Below are positions 11,727-22,610 of a DNA stretch of 64,000 bases, one piece after another. The notes below the pieces were generated by a model that was not told where the DNA came from, searched no databases, and saw nothing but the letters and a program-made list of their open reading frames with translations. The stretch is taken from contig OX442320.1 in the NCBI GenBank assembly GCA_949358305.1, positions 3,736,259 to 3,800,258 on the forward strand, in the 5' to 3' direction. The stretch comes from Strigamia acuminata. Lineage: Eukaryota; Arthropoda; Chilopoda; Geophilomorpha; Linotaeniidae. The translations under genes and the position numbers were made by a program. How positions within the stretch are numbered: the stretch's first letter is position 1; each line of letters starts with the position of its first letter.

Positions 11727-14700
11727 CTAGTAAAATGCAGTGTAATCTTGGCGTGGTTGCGATCTAAGTCGTCGTGACCGGAAATCACTTTCAGCAGGAC
11801 GTCGCGCATGCGTATCGGCGCCAACAGCATTTGCGACACCTGGTGATGGTTTCTGCAACCGATTCTTCTTGCTTTCGTCTGGCGACGATTTTAGCAACTG
11901 ATTTCGCTGTTCTAACTCAACTTCCTTTTTCACTCGACGTGCCTCAATTTCTTTCGGCCCGTAAACTGCCTTCAATCGCTCCCTTTCAGTTAGAACCGGC
12001 GAATCCGACGTTTTATCTTCGGATTCAAAAAAATTCCGCAACGAAATTTGATCGTTATCATCAATAAACCTTTCCTTCGCTCCTATTTTAAGCCTATCTC
12101 GCGAATCATCGTCCTTCTTCACAATTTCCGCATTTTGATCGTCTTTTTGCGAACTTCCTTGCACTTCATCAGAAAATGTTACTTTCTTTGGTGGTAAATC
12201 CTGCAGAATAGTTTCTGGAATTTCCTCTCTCGGCTTGTATGGTTTTAAACGCTCAACATTGACAATACTAGTTTTCTTTCCTGATGAATTCCTCACTTCA
12301 TAATCGTTTGGCGCTGTGCGTCTAACTATCTCATATGGTCCAGAAAATGGTGGCAGGAGTTTTTCGCTTAACCCTACTTTCCTATTTGGGGTTTTCAAGT
12401 AAACTAGTTCCCCTGGTTCGAATTCCACCACAATTCTGTTTAAATCAAATCTTCTCTTGCTTTTCTCACTCTGCCATTCTAGTCTTTCGTTGGCAATTTT
12501 CCGCATCTCCCGCATAAATCTAGAAGTGCGAAGAGTGAATTCCTTTCGAGGAAGATTCAAGTTCACATCCACACTCAAATCAACTTCATAACCTTTCAAC
12601 AAATAATATGGGGTATATCCAGTTGTTTCATGGACTGCTGAATTATAGGAGAAAATGACAAATGGTAAAAATTCATCCCAATCTGTGTGATCTTTATTAG
12701 TGTAACATGTCAACATTTTCGCAAACGTTGCATTAAATCTTTCCGTTAATCCGTTGGTCCTTGGATGGTACCCGGAAGTAGATTTGTGCTGGGATTTAAA
12801 CAGTGCTGATACCTCATTAATCATTTCGTTCCTGTACTCTGTCCCCTTATCGCTGAGTATCTCGCGTGGACTTCCCTCTTTGAGCATCACCTCGAATACA
12901 AGAGTTTTCGCTGCTTCCAACGCTGTACATGCTGGAGCCGCTCTGGCGATGACTGCACGCGACAAATAATCAGTGATAACAAATACAAACTTATTTCCAC
13001 TATTTGAAACTGGAAAGCTTCCTAACGTGTCTATACCAATCCTCTCAAACGGTCTTGAGATCGTCGACCAAGGTTGTAATAAACCTTTTTGTGGAGTGGT
13101 CATTGACTTACTTCCTGCGCAATGTGGACAACTGAGAACGTAATTCCTTACGTCCCTGTATATCCTCGGCCAAAAGAATCTTACTCTAATTCTTTTCCAC
13201 GTCTTATTTAGGCCGAGATGAGCACCTACGAGCCCGTCATGCATTTCTTCTAACACTTGCTTACGTAAATGCTGCGGTACTACTAAAAGGTTTCCTTCCA
13301 TGTTTAGAGAATTGTAACTTTTCTTTCTAAACAACGTGTTATCCAGGAGAACGAACTGTTTTAAAGGACGTTTCCTGTTTCTTGGAAGTTGCTCAATGTT
13401 CTCCATTGCGGTGATGATCTCCAAAATTTTCTCGTCCTTACGCTGTTCTACAGGTAAGTTGAGTTTTTCGAGAAGTAGTAAGGGAATAATTTCTTTTTCT
13501 TCCTCACCAATCTCTTCTTGGATTCGGCTAAGAGCATCTGCATCCGTGTGCTTCTTGCCTGACTTGTGCATCACATCGTAGTCATAATCTACCAGTTGTA
13601 AACTCCACCTGGCCAATCTACCGTTGGGATTTTTCACCTTATTCAGCCATTGTAACGCAGAATGGTCTGTCACAATTGTAAATTTCCTACCGTAAAGATA
13701 TGGTCTGTACTTGTTAATGCCGAATATTATGGCTAAACATTCTCTTTCTGTAGCTGTGTAATTCTGTTCCGCTGTACTTAACAATCGACTGGCGTAACAA
13801 ATCACATGTTCTTGCTTGTTAATACGTTGCTTCAGAATTGCACCGAGCCCATAAGCACTTGCATCCGTAGATACAATGAATGGCTCTGCAAAATTTGGAT
13901 GTGCCAAAACTGGTACCGTAACTAAAGCTGTTCGTAAGGCCTTAAAAGCTGTTTCCTGTGGTGGTCCCCAATCAAAAGCTTCATCTTTGCGAGTTAAGTT
14001 GGCTAAGGGCTTAGATACGTCCGCAAATCCTGGAATAAACTTTCGATAATACGAACATAAACCCAAAAACCCTCTCAACTGCTTCAAATTTGTTGGTTTT
14101 GGAAATTTAGCTACACTTTCCAAATTACGTGGATCAGGTGACACTCCATCAGAATCAACTATGTGGCCTAAATATTTGATGGTATTAGTACCAAACGTAC
14201 ATTTGCTAAGTTTAACCTTTAAGTTTGCCAACCGCAGCTTGCTGAAGACAGCATCGAGATCCTGAAGATGCTGATCAAATGTCTTTGAAAATATTATAAG
14301 GTCGTCAATATAAGCTATACAGACCTTGCCAAGAAGATTACCAAGCACCTTGTTCATCAATTTTTGAAACGCAGCTGGGCTATTACATAATCCCATTCCT
14401 AGGACGTTAAACTCAAAATGTCCGCTTGAAGTGGTAAACGCTGTTTTTTCACGATCTTGTTCATCTATCTCGACTTGATAATATCCTTGAATAAGATCCA
14501 TCATCGAAAAATACTGGGCCCCTGCCAGTTGGTCCAATGTATCGTCAATCCTGGGCAGTGGGTATACCATTTTCTTTGTGATCGCGTTTAACCTCCTCCA
14601 ATCGACACAAAATCTCCATTTACCGTCTCTTTTCTTGATGAGAAGTACTGGTGCACTCCATGGACTTTCTGACTCCCTAATGACTCCCATCTCAAGCAAC

Positions 14701-15779
14701 TTTCTGGTCTCTTCTGCCTCTACTTCTTTTTCTGCGATTGAACGTCTATAAGGCTGCAAATGTATTGGATCATGGTCCCCCGTATCAATTTTGTGTTTAA
14801 ATGTTGTTACTCTACCTAAGTCTTTGTCTGTGGCTGCAAATCTATCCTGATTCCTTTGAAGTAACTGCTTCATCTGCTCTTGTTGGCTTTTGGTCATCTT
14901 ATCTTTAGCAATCGAGGAGTCAAAGTCAAAGCAATGTACTTGCTTTTCATCTATCAACTCAACCGCTTTGGTTGAGGAGTCAGTGCAATACACTTGCTTC
15001 TCATCCAACAACCCAATTTCGATAATGTAATACGCCTTACCAATTGCAGATTTCTCCTTCAGAAAGACTGATTTGTTTGTTGGATTAGCCACACGCAGAA
15101 CTCCTTTACCATACTCAAAATTTGTTAATGTTTTACAACACAAAATTCCAAACCTATCTATTACATTTCCTAGAGGTTCCATAAACATTTCTGTGGTTAG
15201 TTTTGTATTTAAATAAACTGGTATAACGCATTCATGCATTGGTGGAATTGAGATATTCTTCATTACTCTGGCAACATAACTCTGGTCCGAAAATGATCTA
15301 TTTATTGGAAAAACTGCTTCTTCTACTCCACTATCATTGTTCCGGCCCACAAAGATTTTTTGTAAATCATAATCGACGACAGTTCTCGTTGACCTCATGA
15401 ATGGATCCCCCAACAAAAGCTGATGATGAAATCCTGACACTATTAATACTTCCACCTTATAGGTCAGTTTTCCAATTGCAATGTTCATTTTTGTTTTACC
15501 CACTGGAACTACCAAATCCTTTCCTATCCCACGTAGCCTAATGTTAGGGCTGGGTGAATAATCCAATTGAAGAGCTATTGCAACTTCTTCGCTTAGCAGG
15601 TTTCGTTTGGCTCCAGTGTCCATTACCGCTTTTATTTCCATTTCTTTTACAATTACTGGGATCTCCAACAATGATTCTGATACCTGAACGTCAATTATAA
15701 TTATCTTACTCTTCTTCTTTTGTCTTTTCCTTTTCTTTGGGTGGCAACAATTTCTCTGTGGCCGTTCAACTAGTTTTTC
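11727..15779 (-). CDS. pol: Ty3/gypsy Pol polyprotein (PR-RT-RH-IN)
   Basis: This frame supplies the element's enzymes. It is open from the frameshift heptamer at 15779 to the stop at 11727; conventional numbering from a TTG at 15671 gives 1314 residues. Domains by approximate residue: aspartic protease with DTGA near 18; reverse transcriptase with catalytic YIDD near 452; RNase H with TDAS near 602 and TDHS near 670; integrase zinc finger (H...H...CPHC, about 808-848); DDE core with D near 880, D near 941 and E near 978; then a GPY/F module (GPYEIV) near 1110 and a charged tail. The first 36 codons after the shift contain NCCHP followed by a very basic run (KKRKRQKKKSK). All catalytic residues looked for are present and no internal stop was seen, so it may be active. 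Expression probably needs a -1 shift from gag. Confidence 0.95.
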   Translation of the reverse strand, partial: EKLVERPQRNCCHPKKRKRQKKKSKIIIIDVQVSESLLEIPVIVKEMEIKAVMDTGAKRNLLSEEVAIALQLDYSPSPNIRLRGIGKDLVVPVGKTKMNIAIGKLTYKVEVLIVSGFHHQLLLGDPFMRSTRTVVDYDLQKIFVGRNNDSGVEEAVFPINRSFSDQSYVARVMKNISIPPMHECVIPVYLNTKLTTEMFMEPLGNVIDRFGILCCKTLTNFEYGKGVLRVANPTNKSVFLKEKSAIGKAYYIIEIGLLDEKQVYCTDSSTKAVELIDEKQVHCFDFDSSIAKDKMTKSQQEQMKQLLQRNQDRFAATDKDLGRVTTFKHKIDTGDHDPIHLQPYRRSIAEKEVEAEETRKLLEMGVIRESESPWSAPVLLIKKRDGKWRFCVDWRRLNAITKKMVYPLPRIDDTLDQLAGAQYFSMMDLIQGYYQVEIDEQDREKTAFTTSSGHFEFNVLGMGLCNSPAAFQKLMNKVLGNLLGKVCIAYIDDLIIFSKTFDQHLQDLDAVFSKLRLANLKVKLSKCTFGTNTIKYLGHIVDSDGVSPDPRNLESVAKFPKPTNLKQLRGFLGLCSYYRKFIPGFADVSKPLANLTRKDEAFDWGPPQETAFKALRTALVTVPVLAHPNFAEPFIVSTDASAYGLGAILKQRINKQEHVICYASRLLSTAEQNYTATERECLAIIFGINKYRPYLYGRKFTIVTDHSALQWLNKVKNPNGRLARWSLQLVDYDYDVMHKSGKKHTDADALSRIQEEIGEEEKEIIPLLLLEKLNLPVEQRKDEKILEIITAMENIEQLPRNRKRPLKQFVLLDNTLFRKKSYNSLNMEGNLLVVPQHLRKQVLEEMHDGLVGAHLGLNKTWKRIRVRFFWPRIYRDVRNYVLSCPHCAGSKSMTTPQKGLLQPWSTISRPFERIGIDTLGSFPVSNSGNKFVFVITDYLSRAVIARAAPACTALEAAKTLVFEVMLKEGSPREILSDKGTEYRNEMINEVSALFKSQHKSTSGYHPRTNGLTERFNATFAKMLTCYTNKDHTDWDEFLPFVIFSYNSAVHETTGYTPYYLLKGYEVDLSVDVNLNLPRKEFTLRTSRFMREMRKIANERLEWQSEKSKRRFDLNRIVVEFEPGELVYLKTPNRKVGLSEKLLPPFSGPYEIVRRTAPNDYEVRNSSGKKTSIVNVERLKPYKPREEIPETILQDLPPKKVTFSDEVQGSSQKDDQNAEIVKKDDDSRDRLKIGAKERFIDDNDQISLRNFFESEDKTSDSPVLTERERLKAVYGPKEIEARRVKKEVELEQRNQLLKSSPDESKKNRLQKPSPGVANAVGADTHARRPAESDFRSRRLRSQPRQDYTAFY

Positions 15780-17116
15780 GAATTTTGGGCCTTCGTTTGT
15801 GCCTGAGGATTAGGGTTTCCATCTTGCTGTTCACCTCTTCTCCTCTTTTTATTCCACTTCCAGCTGTTACTTCCACCTCTTTCCTGTTGCTGTTGTTGCT
15901 GTTGTTGTTGCCTGGGTGGATTGTAAAACTCACAGCTGAAATGATGATAACATCCGCATGAACGGTTATTAGAATTATTACTATTGTTAGTATTATAATT
16001 ATTGTAATTAGGATTAAAGCCTTGTCTTCCACCTCTACTTCTACCTCCTTGATTATACTGTCCCCTATTCCTTATTGGCGCATACCACTGATTTTGTATC
16101 AGTATCGACTCTTCATCCAGCAAATCCACTGACTCTGCCTCTAACAATCGCCGCTTTAAATCAGCGACTTCAGCTATTAACTCAGCGTGGGTTGGTTGGG
16201 TTCCCACGGTTCCACTCAGTTTACCTGCTGTTACCGGGATCGCCTTCTCGTCCACGATTTTTTTAAACGCCGCGAGTAGAACATCTGCTGGGTCTTTTAC
16301 TTTATGACTTTCGAATAACTTAATTCTCTCTTCCATATCCGCCAAAGTCTTCGGGAATACAGTAATCAACATCTTTTGCATTTCCGGCTTCAATCCTTGA
16401 AAAATGTAATTAATCTTCAAATTCTCAGGTAATTCTGGTCGCGCATAAGCACATTCGGCCAAGACCTTCTTCATAAATGCATCGGCTTTACCATCTGAAT
16501 GCCTCATAAAATGAAGAGTGTTCAATACATTTTCCTGGCTTTTCCTGAACTTCTTTTCGATTTGTGGCTTCCATTCTGTCCAAGTCCAGGTTGGATTCGT
16601 TTTATATTGTTCCACAAACCATGCCAGTCCGTCAGTCTTAAGGGCTAACGGCAATTGCTTCACTCGTTCATCGTCTGATGCTATTGTAGCTTCATAAGCC
16701 ACAAGCCATTGGTCAATGTTACCTTTTTCCGTATCATAACAAACAACTTCGCGCTTTTGTATCAAAATACCCTTGAGAAGATCAGTTAAAACTGTTGTTG
16801 GATCTGCCATCTTGGATATAAGTCCTTTTGATGTGGATCCCTTTATTTTTACTGGTGTTAACAATTCAAATACCGATTGAAAAGACTTTGATTGCGCAAA
16901 TTTTAATGGGGTTGCAAAAACAAGTTTATCATCCAATGTGGAAGTATTTTGCTCAACCTCCTTTATTCCAGGTTCCGACTGTGAAGTTGTTTTTCTTTTT
17001 CTAACCGCTACTTTGGAATCATCCACTGTGCTTACTAATTCTCTTTCTAATTCTTGATTCTTTAAGTCCAGTAGATTATCCACTTGCGCCTGTGATAACT
17101 TAACTGGCTGATCCAC
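15770..17116 (-). CDS. gag: Ty3/gypsy Gag polyprotein
   Basis: 448 residues starting MDQPVKLSQ. The central part, about residues 120-260, has the retrotransposon-gag capsid character (WFVEQYK...W..W, FRKSQENVLNTL, then INYIFQGLKPEMQ), expected to assemble the virus-like particle around the RNA. The C-terminal third is Asn/Gly/Arg-rich with a poly-Gln run. It has clustered Cys/His (CGCYHHFSCEFY) but no canonical CX2CX4HX4C knuckle, so nucleic-acid binding may rest on the basic region or on this atypical cluster. The stop at 15770 directly follows the slippery heptamer leading into pol. Confidence 0.9.
   Translation of the reverse strand: MDQPVKLSQAQVDNLLDLKNQELERELVSTVDDSKVAVRKRKTTSQSEPGIKEVEQNTSTLDDKLVFATPLKFAQSKSFQSVFELLTPVKIKGSTSKGLISKMADPTTVLTDLLKGILIQKREVVCYDTEKGNIDQWLVAYEATIASDDERVKQLPLALKTDGLAWFVEQYKTNPTWTWTEWKPQIEKKFRKSQENVLNTLHFMRHSDGKADAFMKKVLAECAYARPELPENLKINYIFQGLKPEMQKMLITVFPKTLADMEERIKLFESHKVKDPADVLLAAFKKIVDEKAIPVTAGKLSGTVGTQPTHAELIAEVADLKRRLLEAESVDLLDEESILIQNQWYAPIRNRGQYNQGGRSRGGRQGFNPNYNNYNTNNSNNSNNRSCGCYHHFSCEFYNPPRQQQQQQQQQERGGSNSWKWNKKRRRGEQQDGNPNPQAQTKAQNSKN
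15773..15779 (-). promoter_or_regulatory. Candidate -1 ribosomal frameshift site G AAA AAC
   Basis: The last two sense codons of gag are AAA AAC followed by TAG, preceded by G. Moving back one base at this heptamer gives GAA AAA CTA, the exact frame of pol, which stays open for 36 codons to the first recognised pol residue. The heptamer resembles the X XXY YYZ class, with G in place of A at the first position. Confidence 0.6.
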
Positions 17117-17753
17117 TGTTAAGCCTTTAATTATACCTTCACTTTATTCACACAACGCTGTAGCAACTCACAACTTTCACTAACCCTGAAATAAACTTAT
17201 GCACAATTAATTATCACAATTAGTCACTAATTCAAAATAAATTTCAATAACAAAAAAATTATTATTATTTCCTGAAAAATAATCAAAATTAATCATCAAA
17301 ATCAACATAAACTTCTACATAAACCAAAAAGAAAACATTTCCTATAATTGAATCATTATTAATATAAGTTTTATCATTAAACAAACATTGAATATTCACC
17401 ACTCTTAACCTCCAAAACAACCTCATTTTATTATATAAATTCAACTTGGGTAAATATCTTTAATAAATTCAAATATGTAAATCTTATTAGTGCACTATAA
17501 TCAAATATTCAACTGCAATTGACCCTAAAAGAAAATTTTCACAATGAGTCACCTTTCAATCTTATCACTCATGCAAATGAGTTTGCAACTTTTCAAAATT
17601 TTATATGAATTTCACTTGAATTTTACTGAATTTTAATGCAAATTTGTACGGATTTCAAATGGATCTTCTAATTTTAGCAAATAACTGGCCAATTTCACTT
17701 TACTTTTACTACTTTTCACTACTTTTAGCCAATTAATGGGTCTCAAATAGAAA

Positions 17754-17771
17754 GAACCGCAATCTCCACCA
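17754..17771 (-). other. Candidate primer-binding site of the gypsy element
   Basis: On the minus strand, TGGTGGAGATTGCGGTTC starts three bases inside the 5' LTR. The TGG start fits pairing with a tRNA CCA end. The implied tRNA 3' end has a plausible T-stem and acceptor, but I cannot assign the tRNA. Confidence 0.6.
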
Positions 17772-17774
17772 CTT

Positions 17775-18293
17775 TGTTACGTGGCCAGACTGACTACTGT
17801 TTGACCACGTAAATACTTTATTATTAAACTGGGGGTTTGTAATTGCATTAAGTTAAACTAGCATTTAAACTGTGTTGCTAATAAGAAGGTAATGAAGAGG
17901 ACTCATTGTATTATTAATAAAATATAACTGTATGTTTATTAAATCATAAATACAATCTGAAATAAACCAAAGATTAACTTAAAACTAAATCTTATAAAAC
18001 TATCTTAAATCTAGTAAGCATGAATAACTTTGGTGGGTGAAGAACCTCAAGATGCCGCGGCAGTACCTGCCCGACAACCTCTCGGTATGAAAGCTCGGAA
18101 TGAACTGACATTTCAGTTCTCCTCATCAGCCAAGTAAACTTGGGTGATTCTACTATTACTTAATGGGTAAATTAGTGAGATCATTCGCTTAAGGCGAACT
18201 CTAGTGAGGGTTTACAGCATTAATTCGAATCGTTTAGTTACGGAAGCGAGGTGGCGACAACTGGTTCACAGTGTGCTCGTCAACCTCGTAACA
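17775..18293 (-). repeat. 5' LTR of the gypsy element
   Basis: 519 bp, TG...CA, apparently identical to 10311-10829 and followed by the ATAT target duplication at 18294-18297. Confidence 0.95.
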
Positions 18294-18398
18294 ATATCCA
18301 GAAAAAAAAATCACCGGTTTCTTGTTTATTAATAAAATTAAAATTATAATTTTTTTCTAAAGTTATCATATATAAAAATAAAGAATGGCAATCTCCTG

Positions 18399-18612
18399 TT
18401 TCAATTGTTTATAAATTCCCAATTTTAATTGTTTATAAATTCCCTATTTCAATTGTTTATAAATTCCCTGTTTCAATTGTTTATAAATTCCCTCTTTCAA
18501 TTGTTTATAAATTCCCTGTTTCAATTGTTTATAAATTCTCTATTTCAATTGTTTATAAATTCCCTGTTTTATTTGTTTATAAATTCCCTATTCAAATTAT
18601 TTATAAATTTCC
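18399..18612. repeat. 24-bp minisatellite, about nine copies
   Basis: Head-to-tail copies of a unit like TTTCAATTGTTTATAAATTC plus 3-4 bases. As 24 is a multiple of three, one plus-strand frame stays open (repeated FINSLFQL), but this is a by-product of the repeat. Confidence 0.9.
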
Positions 18613-19538
18613 AAATATTAAAGTGTTGAACTGTTGATGTTGAATAAAATGCTGTGAAAAAAGAAAGCAATTTGTTTCAGCTTTAAATTAATCACAAAAA
18701 GTATTAATAAAAGAAAGGGGAATAAAAATAAATGAAAGAATTAAAAAAAATCGGCCTATTTGCCAAGAGATCAATTGCAAGCAAAGCCCACCACCATCAT
18801 TAATGTCAAAAAGGCCTGTCAAACGACTTCTTGTCATTGCAGGGCACAATCCAACACGTACACACAATGTTATGTAATGGTAATTTACGACAAATACAGC
18901 CTCAAGATGGGCGTGAACAAGTCCCGCCACAGAGAGTGTATGACCGTGTATAAATATAAGGGGCTGTGGTAATGAGGTGGCCAGTAATTTATAGTTTAAT
19001 TGCTTTAATATAGAGCTCTCACCGTACATTATAATCCTAACCGCTAATTATAGACCCGTGTACCAACACTGAGCAGACATGTCTTCCCACAATTCAAAGC
19101 TAAAAAAGATGCTGGCTAAAAAGTTGTGAAATAAAATGGCGGAACGTTGAAATTTTGTTGCAGTTTGTATAGGAGTTAAGCATAGTATACTCATAAGCAC
19201 TTTCCTATGGCGGAAATCAGTCTAACCATTAAGAATTCTACGAAATGGGATTACTTTTAGGTTTAGGATTACTCCGTTATTCTTGCCATCTATTGGCGGT
19301 TTTAAAGTTGTGAGAAACACACGATGTAAGCTGCCATCTTGGAAATTTTTATTAATAATAAAAACTATCACCAGGTGGTGTAACATAAAATAATAATAAA
19401 ATAAATGCCATCTCTTATGGTAATTTGCAAACACAAACACAAAATAGTCGTCTGCTAAGACTAGAATGGGAAGGACAGAGCGAATTACATTAACACTTCT
19501 TGACGTTGACGCCAATTCCTGCTTCAACTCCAACTTGA
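18613..19538. other. Non-coding
   Basis: No supported gene. Open frames on both strands near 18690-19029 have no domain or exon signals. Confidence 0.5.
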
Positions 19539-20040
19539 AGTAAGCGACGCAACGCAAGGAAACGTCTTGCGGCCAACCAATCACGATCGACTCCAACTCT
19601 CGTCGATTCACTTCTGGTTGGCGAGACTTTGCCACGTGCAAACAGGCTGCCATGCCATTTTCGGATTCTGGAACTAGTTCTAGAACTAAACTCTATTCCA
19701 AAAAGTATTTGAAATACTCCCATTGGAGATTTTGTCTCTAGTTCAGTTGTGTATTGAATATGATGCTGTTTTCAGATTCCATTAGACTTGTGCTGTTTTG
19801 TCGCAATGCATTTATACTGGTGTTATGAATCTCCCAACCAATGGGAGTATTTCAAATACTTTTTGGAATAGAGTTTATATCCAATTCCAGGTTTCATTGA
19901 AACCATCCGATTGGCCAGACGCAACATCAATTGTTTCAGCTCTGTTCGCACGTGCCCTACAGTATGAACACACTCTGCGTTTGCGTTTGACTAATTTATC
20001 CTTGCGTTGCGTCGCCCCTTATGTGAACACAAGTGTGAAC
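19539..20040. mobile_element. Inverted-repeat MITE with a perfect 39-bp internal palindrome
   Basis: Outer halves carry inverted copies of GCGACGCAACGCAAGGA (near 19541 and 20005). Inside, 19688-19726 and 19838-19876 are perfect 39-bp reverse complements. Related sequence recurs around 24051-24115 and 24815-24885 (GCAACGCAAG, CCAACCAATCACGATC). No transposase. Confidence 0.65.
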
Positions 20041-20043
20041 CTA

Positions 20044-20431
20044 TACTCTGGCTCGTCGTAAGAGGGTATCCAGTTCCTATTGGCCGAGCCATTTCACTGC
20101 AAAAGCAGGCCAAAATACCAGAAACACAATAGATGTACAGATCGATTGCTTAGGTAACAGGCAAAATGCAAAAATTGTGTGCTTTCCAGGCAAAGCAATC
20201 AATAAACTAAACAGACATGTGTATTAAACTAAAAACAGCATAAAACTGTATTTTATAAATTGAAAAACAATTCCATTATAAAATACAATTAAAATGATAT
20301 TATTTTAATCATTATAATAATCACAAAATTGAAGAAAAAAAATACTTTTCCTGGTGGTAGTATAAAGACAACAGTTATGAGTAAACAGGCTCGGCCAATA
20401 GGAACTGGATACCCTCTTACGAGCCAGAGTA
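20044..20431. mobile_element. MITE with long terminal inverted repeats, family copy 1
   Basis: The two ends (20044-20092 and about 20386-20431) are inverted copies of TACTCTGGCTCG...AAGAGGGTATCCAGTTCCTATTGG...GCC. The interior (GTGCTTTCCAGGCAAAGCAA, CAATAAACTAAACAG) matches the element at 62783-63188, and a relic of one end lies near 27880-27950. Non-coding, about 390 bp. Confidence 0.75.
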
Positions 20432-22124
20432 CAGCTTTACAGCAAAAGTAATCTTTTTGTAGATACTTCGATCGGCCGGCGCAGTCAGGTCATCAACTTT
20501 ATTTTTCAAAATTTTAAAACTAAAATTTTTACAAAGAGTTTTCCAATCTCAACATGCATACACATGTGATTAAAATTCCTAATATCACATCCAAATGCAG
20601 CATCAAGCAAAAAAAAAAGAAATTTTTTTTTTAACTCTGAAACTCAATTCTAGTTTATGTCCATACATCATATAAATTTTTCATGAGAATGAGAAGTGGA
20701 AAGAAACCATAATAACTCTGGTACATAAATATGGAACTGATTCTTTAGCATGGGGTAGACAGCTGAATGCAAAAGGTTTCTACCACAGGCAATCCACCCA
20801 GCAATTTATGAGACATATGGGCAAAATATTTGTTGCCAACAAACCTACTAATTATTTACCACATGCCTAATTGAAAACAAAATTTCCAAACCTCAAATTC
20901 AACCATTTTATTTAAATGTCAAAAAAAATAAATAAAAATTAAAAATAAAAAATTAATGATAAAAAAAAAATTGCTAATTGGCCTACATAAATAAGATAGG
21001 CTTAATTTTTATATAAATATTTAAAAAAAAAAATAGATGAGAAAAAAAAACAAAAAACAAATTAGACCTAATACTGACTGAAGTGAACCAATTTCAAATC
21101 CAAATTACAAGTTTGATTTTAAATGAATCCCATAAGTTTTTCTATAATTAAGCTTTTAAAAAAAAGTAATTTAAATTTAAAGATCAAATTATGTAATGAT
21201 AAATTCCTAGTAGTCTTTATAGAATATAAATTTAATAAAAATTGATTTTTATTTTTTTCCTTCGTATAACTTTTTTTAAGCCTCAATTTTGTTTTTATTG
21301 AAAGCAATCAAGCTTTGAATAGTGTCTTGAAAATGCCACTTTATTACACTACATACAATAGCCACTCTTGTCCAAGTCCTTATTAGAGGCTATTGACATC
21401 TTCATCTACGGTCACTTTTTCTTTTTATTTATTTCAATTTTTTTCCTCAATCTTTTTTTTCCCTAAACCAATTTCACACATACAACCCAACTTGACAATT
21501 ACATAATCAAAGGCTTCAATGCTCCATGTTCTAGGTGGTGATTTTCAGCGTTGGAAAACATTATAATTTGATTCTATCAAATGCTTTCTTCGCTAACCTA
21601 TAGTTTGCTATAATTTCAATTAAGCAATATTCTAAGGTTCAATGGATCAATAATAGCAGGAAAAAAAATAAATTTGATTTTTGAAAATAGTATTTAGTTG
21701 TAAATTTTAGAAAAAAAAAATTATAAAACTTATTTTGATTGATTTTTTTGATATTCTCAATCTCAGTCTGACATCAATTAAATTAAATCTCTTCACACTT
21801 TGACATCAATTTCAATATTTTTTCTGTCTTTTTCAATTGCAACATCAGATTTTGTTGTTAAAAAAAATTAGTTCAGACATAAAAATAAATTTCAAACAAA
21901 AGATTAATGCCAATATTAAGAAAATCAAATGCAGAAATGTGATGGTCATAGCAGGATCCAATTTATTTAATTTTTTCTACACAAAACTGCTTTGCAAAGC
22001 AATGGAAAAACAGGAAGTAAATAATTAAACAAAAAATTACCACTTTTAACCTATAAATAACAAGCAAAGAGTGTTTTATTTCCTACTCAATTAATCCCAA
22101 TAAATTAAAATAAACTTTGAGGTA
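20432..22124. other. AT-rich non-coding DNA
   Basis: Long A and T runs, no supported gene. The open frames at 21119-21307 and 21837-22028 are Lys/Asn/Ile-rich, as expected from composition alone. Confidence 0.6.
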
Positions 22125-22396
22125 CAGTCGAAACTCTTTATAACGAATCGCAACGGACCCAAAAAATCAATTCATTATAACGAGAATTCGTTATATCGAA
22201 ATTTTTTAACATGCTGTTCTATGGCCAGCCAACAAAACCGGCCATTTTTATGTATTCGTTATATATCAATAATTCGTTATATCGAAATTTTTTAACATGC
22301 TGTTCTATGGCCAGCCAACAAAACCGGCCATTTTTATGTATTCGTTATATATCAATAATTCGTTATATCGCGATTCGTTATTAAGAGTTTCGACTG
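22125..22396. mobile_element. Pogo/Tigger-type MITE with internal duplication
   Basis: The ends are inverted copies of CAGTCGAAACTC(T)TTATAACGAATCGC (right end GCGATTCGTTATTAAGAGTTTCGACTG), flanked by TA on both sides (22123-22124, 22397-22398), typical of the Tc1/mariner superfamily and of pogo/Tigger in sequence. An 87-bp internal block containing ACATGCTGTTCTATGGCCAG occurs twice in tandem. No transposase. Confidence 0.85.
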
Positions 22397-22424
22397 TAAA
22401 AATGTCATTTTATGCTCCAAAATT

Positions 22425-22545
22425 CAAAATACCGTACTGCCTTGAACAATGGCCCGGGCGTTTAATTTTTTTTTCGACTCGCCCGCTAGGCGCTTATTCA
22501 AAACCAGGCGATTATTTAAGCCAGGCCTCTATCCAAAAAAAAAGT
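22425..22545. mobile_element. Decayed DNA-transposon fragment
   Basis: ATACCGTACTGCC, GGCCCGGGCGTTTAAT and AGGCGCTTATTC...AGGCGATTATT resemble the ends of a widespread non-autonomous transposon type (ATACCGTATTT...GGCGCTTATT). A second short relic is near 30585-30670. Family not determined. Confidence 0.35.
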
Positions 22546-22610
22546 TGCTGACTCCGAACGTTTCGTTTGTTGAGGTTTCGTCCGTCGAAGTTTCCTCCAA
22601 AAGGCTTCAT

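Larger units (their letters stand above)
10311..18293 (-). mobile_element. Complete Ty3/gypsy-type LTR retrotransposon
   Basis: An intact element of about 8.0 kb, transcribed on the minus strand. Two 519-bp LTRs (10311-10829 and 17775-18293) begin TGTTACG and end CGTAACA, read as identical along their length, and are flanked by a 4-bp ATAT duplication (10307-10310 and 18294-18297). Between them lie a candidate primer-binding site, gag, pol in the order protease, reverse transcriptase, RNase H, integrase (the Ty3/gypsy order), a frame with no envelope gene, and a purine tract. Identical LTRs and open frames imply a recent insertion. It lies in what may be the last intron of the sushi-protein gene, in the same orientation. 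Confidence 0.95.

Noticed and set aside
18429-18629. 66-codon frame FINSLFQL repeated
   Set aside because: Produced by a 24-bp minisatellite, not a gene.
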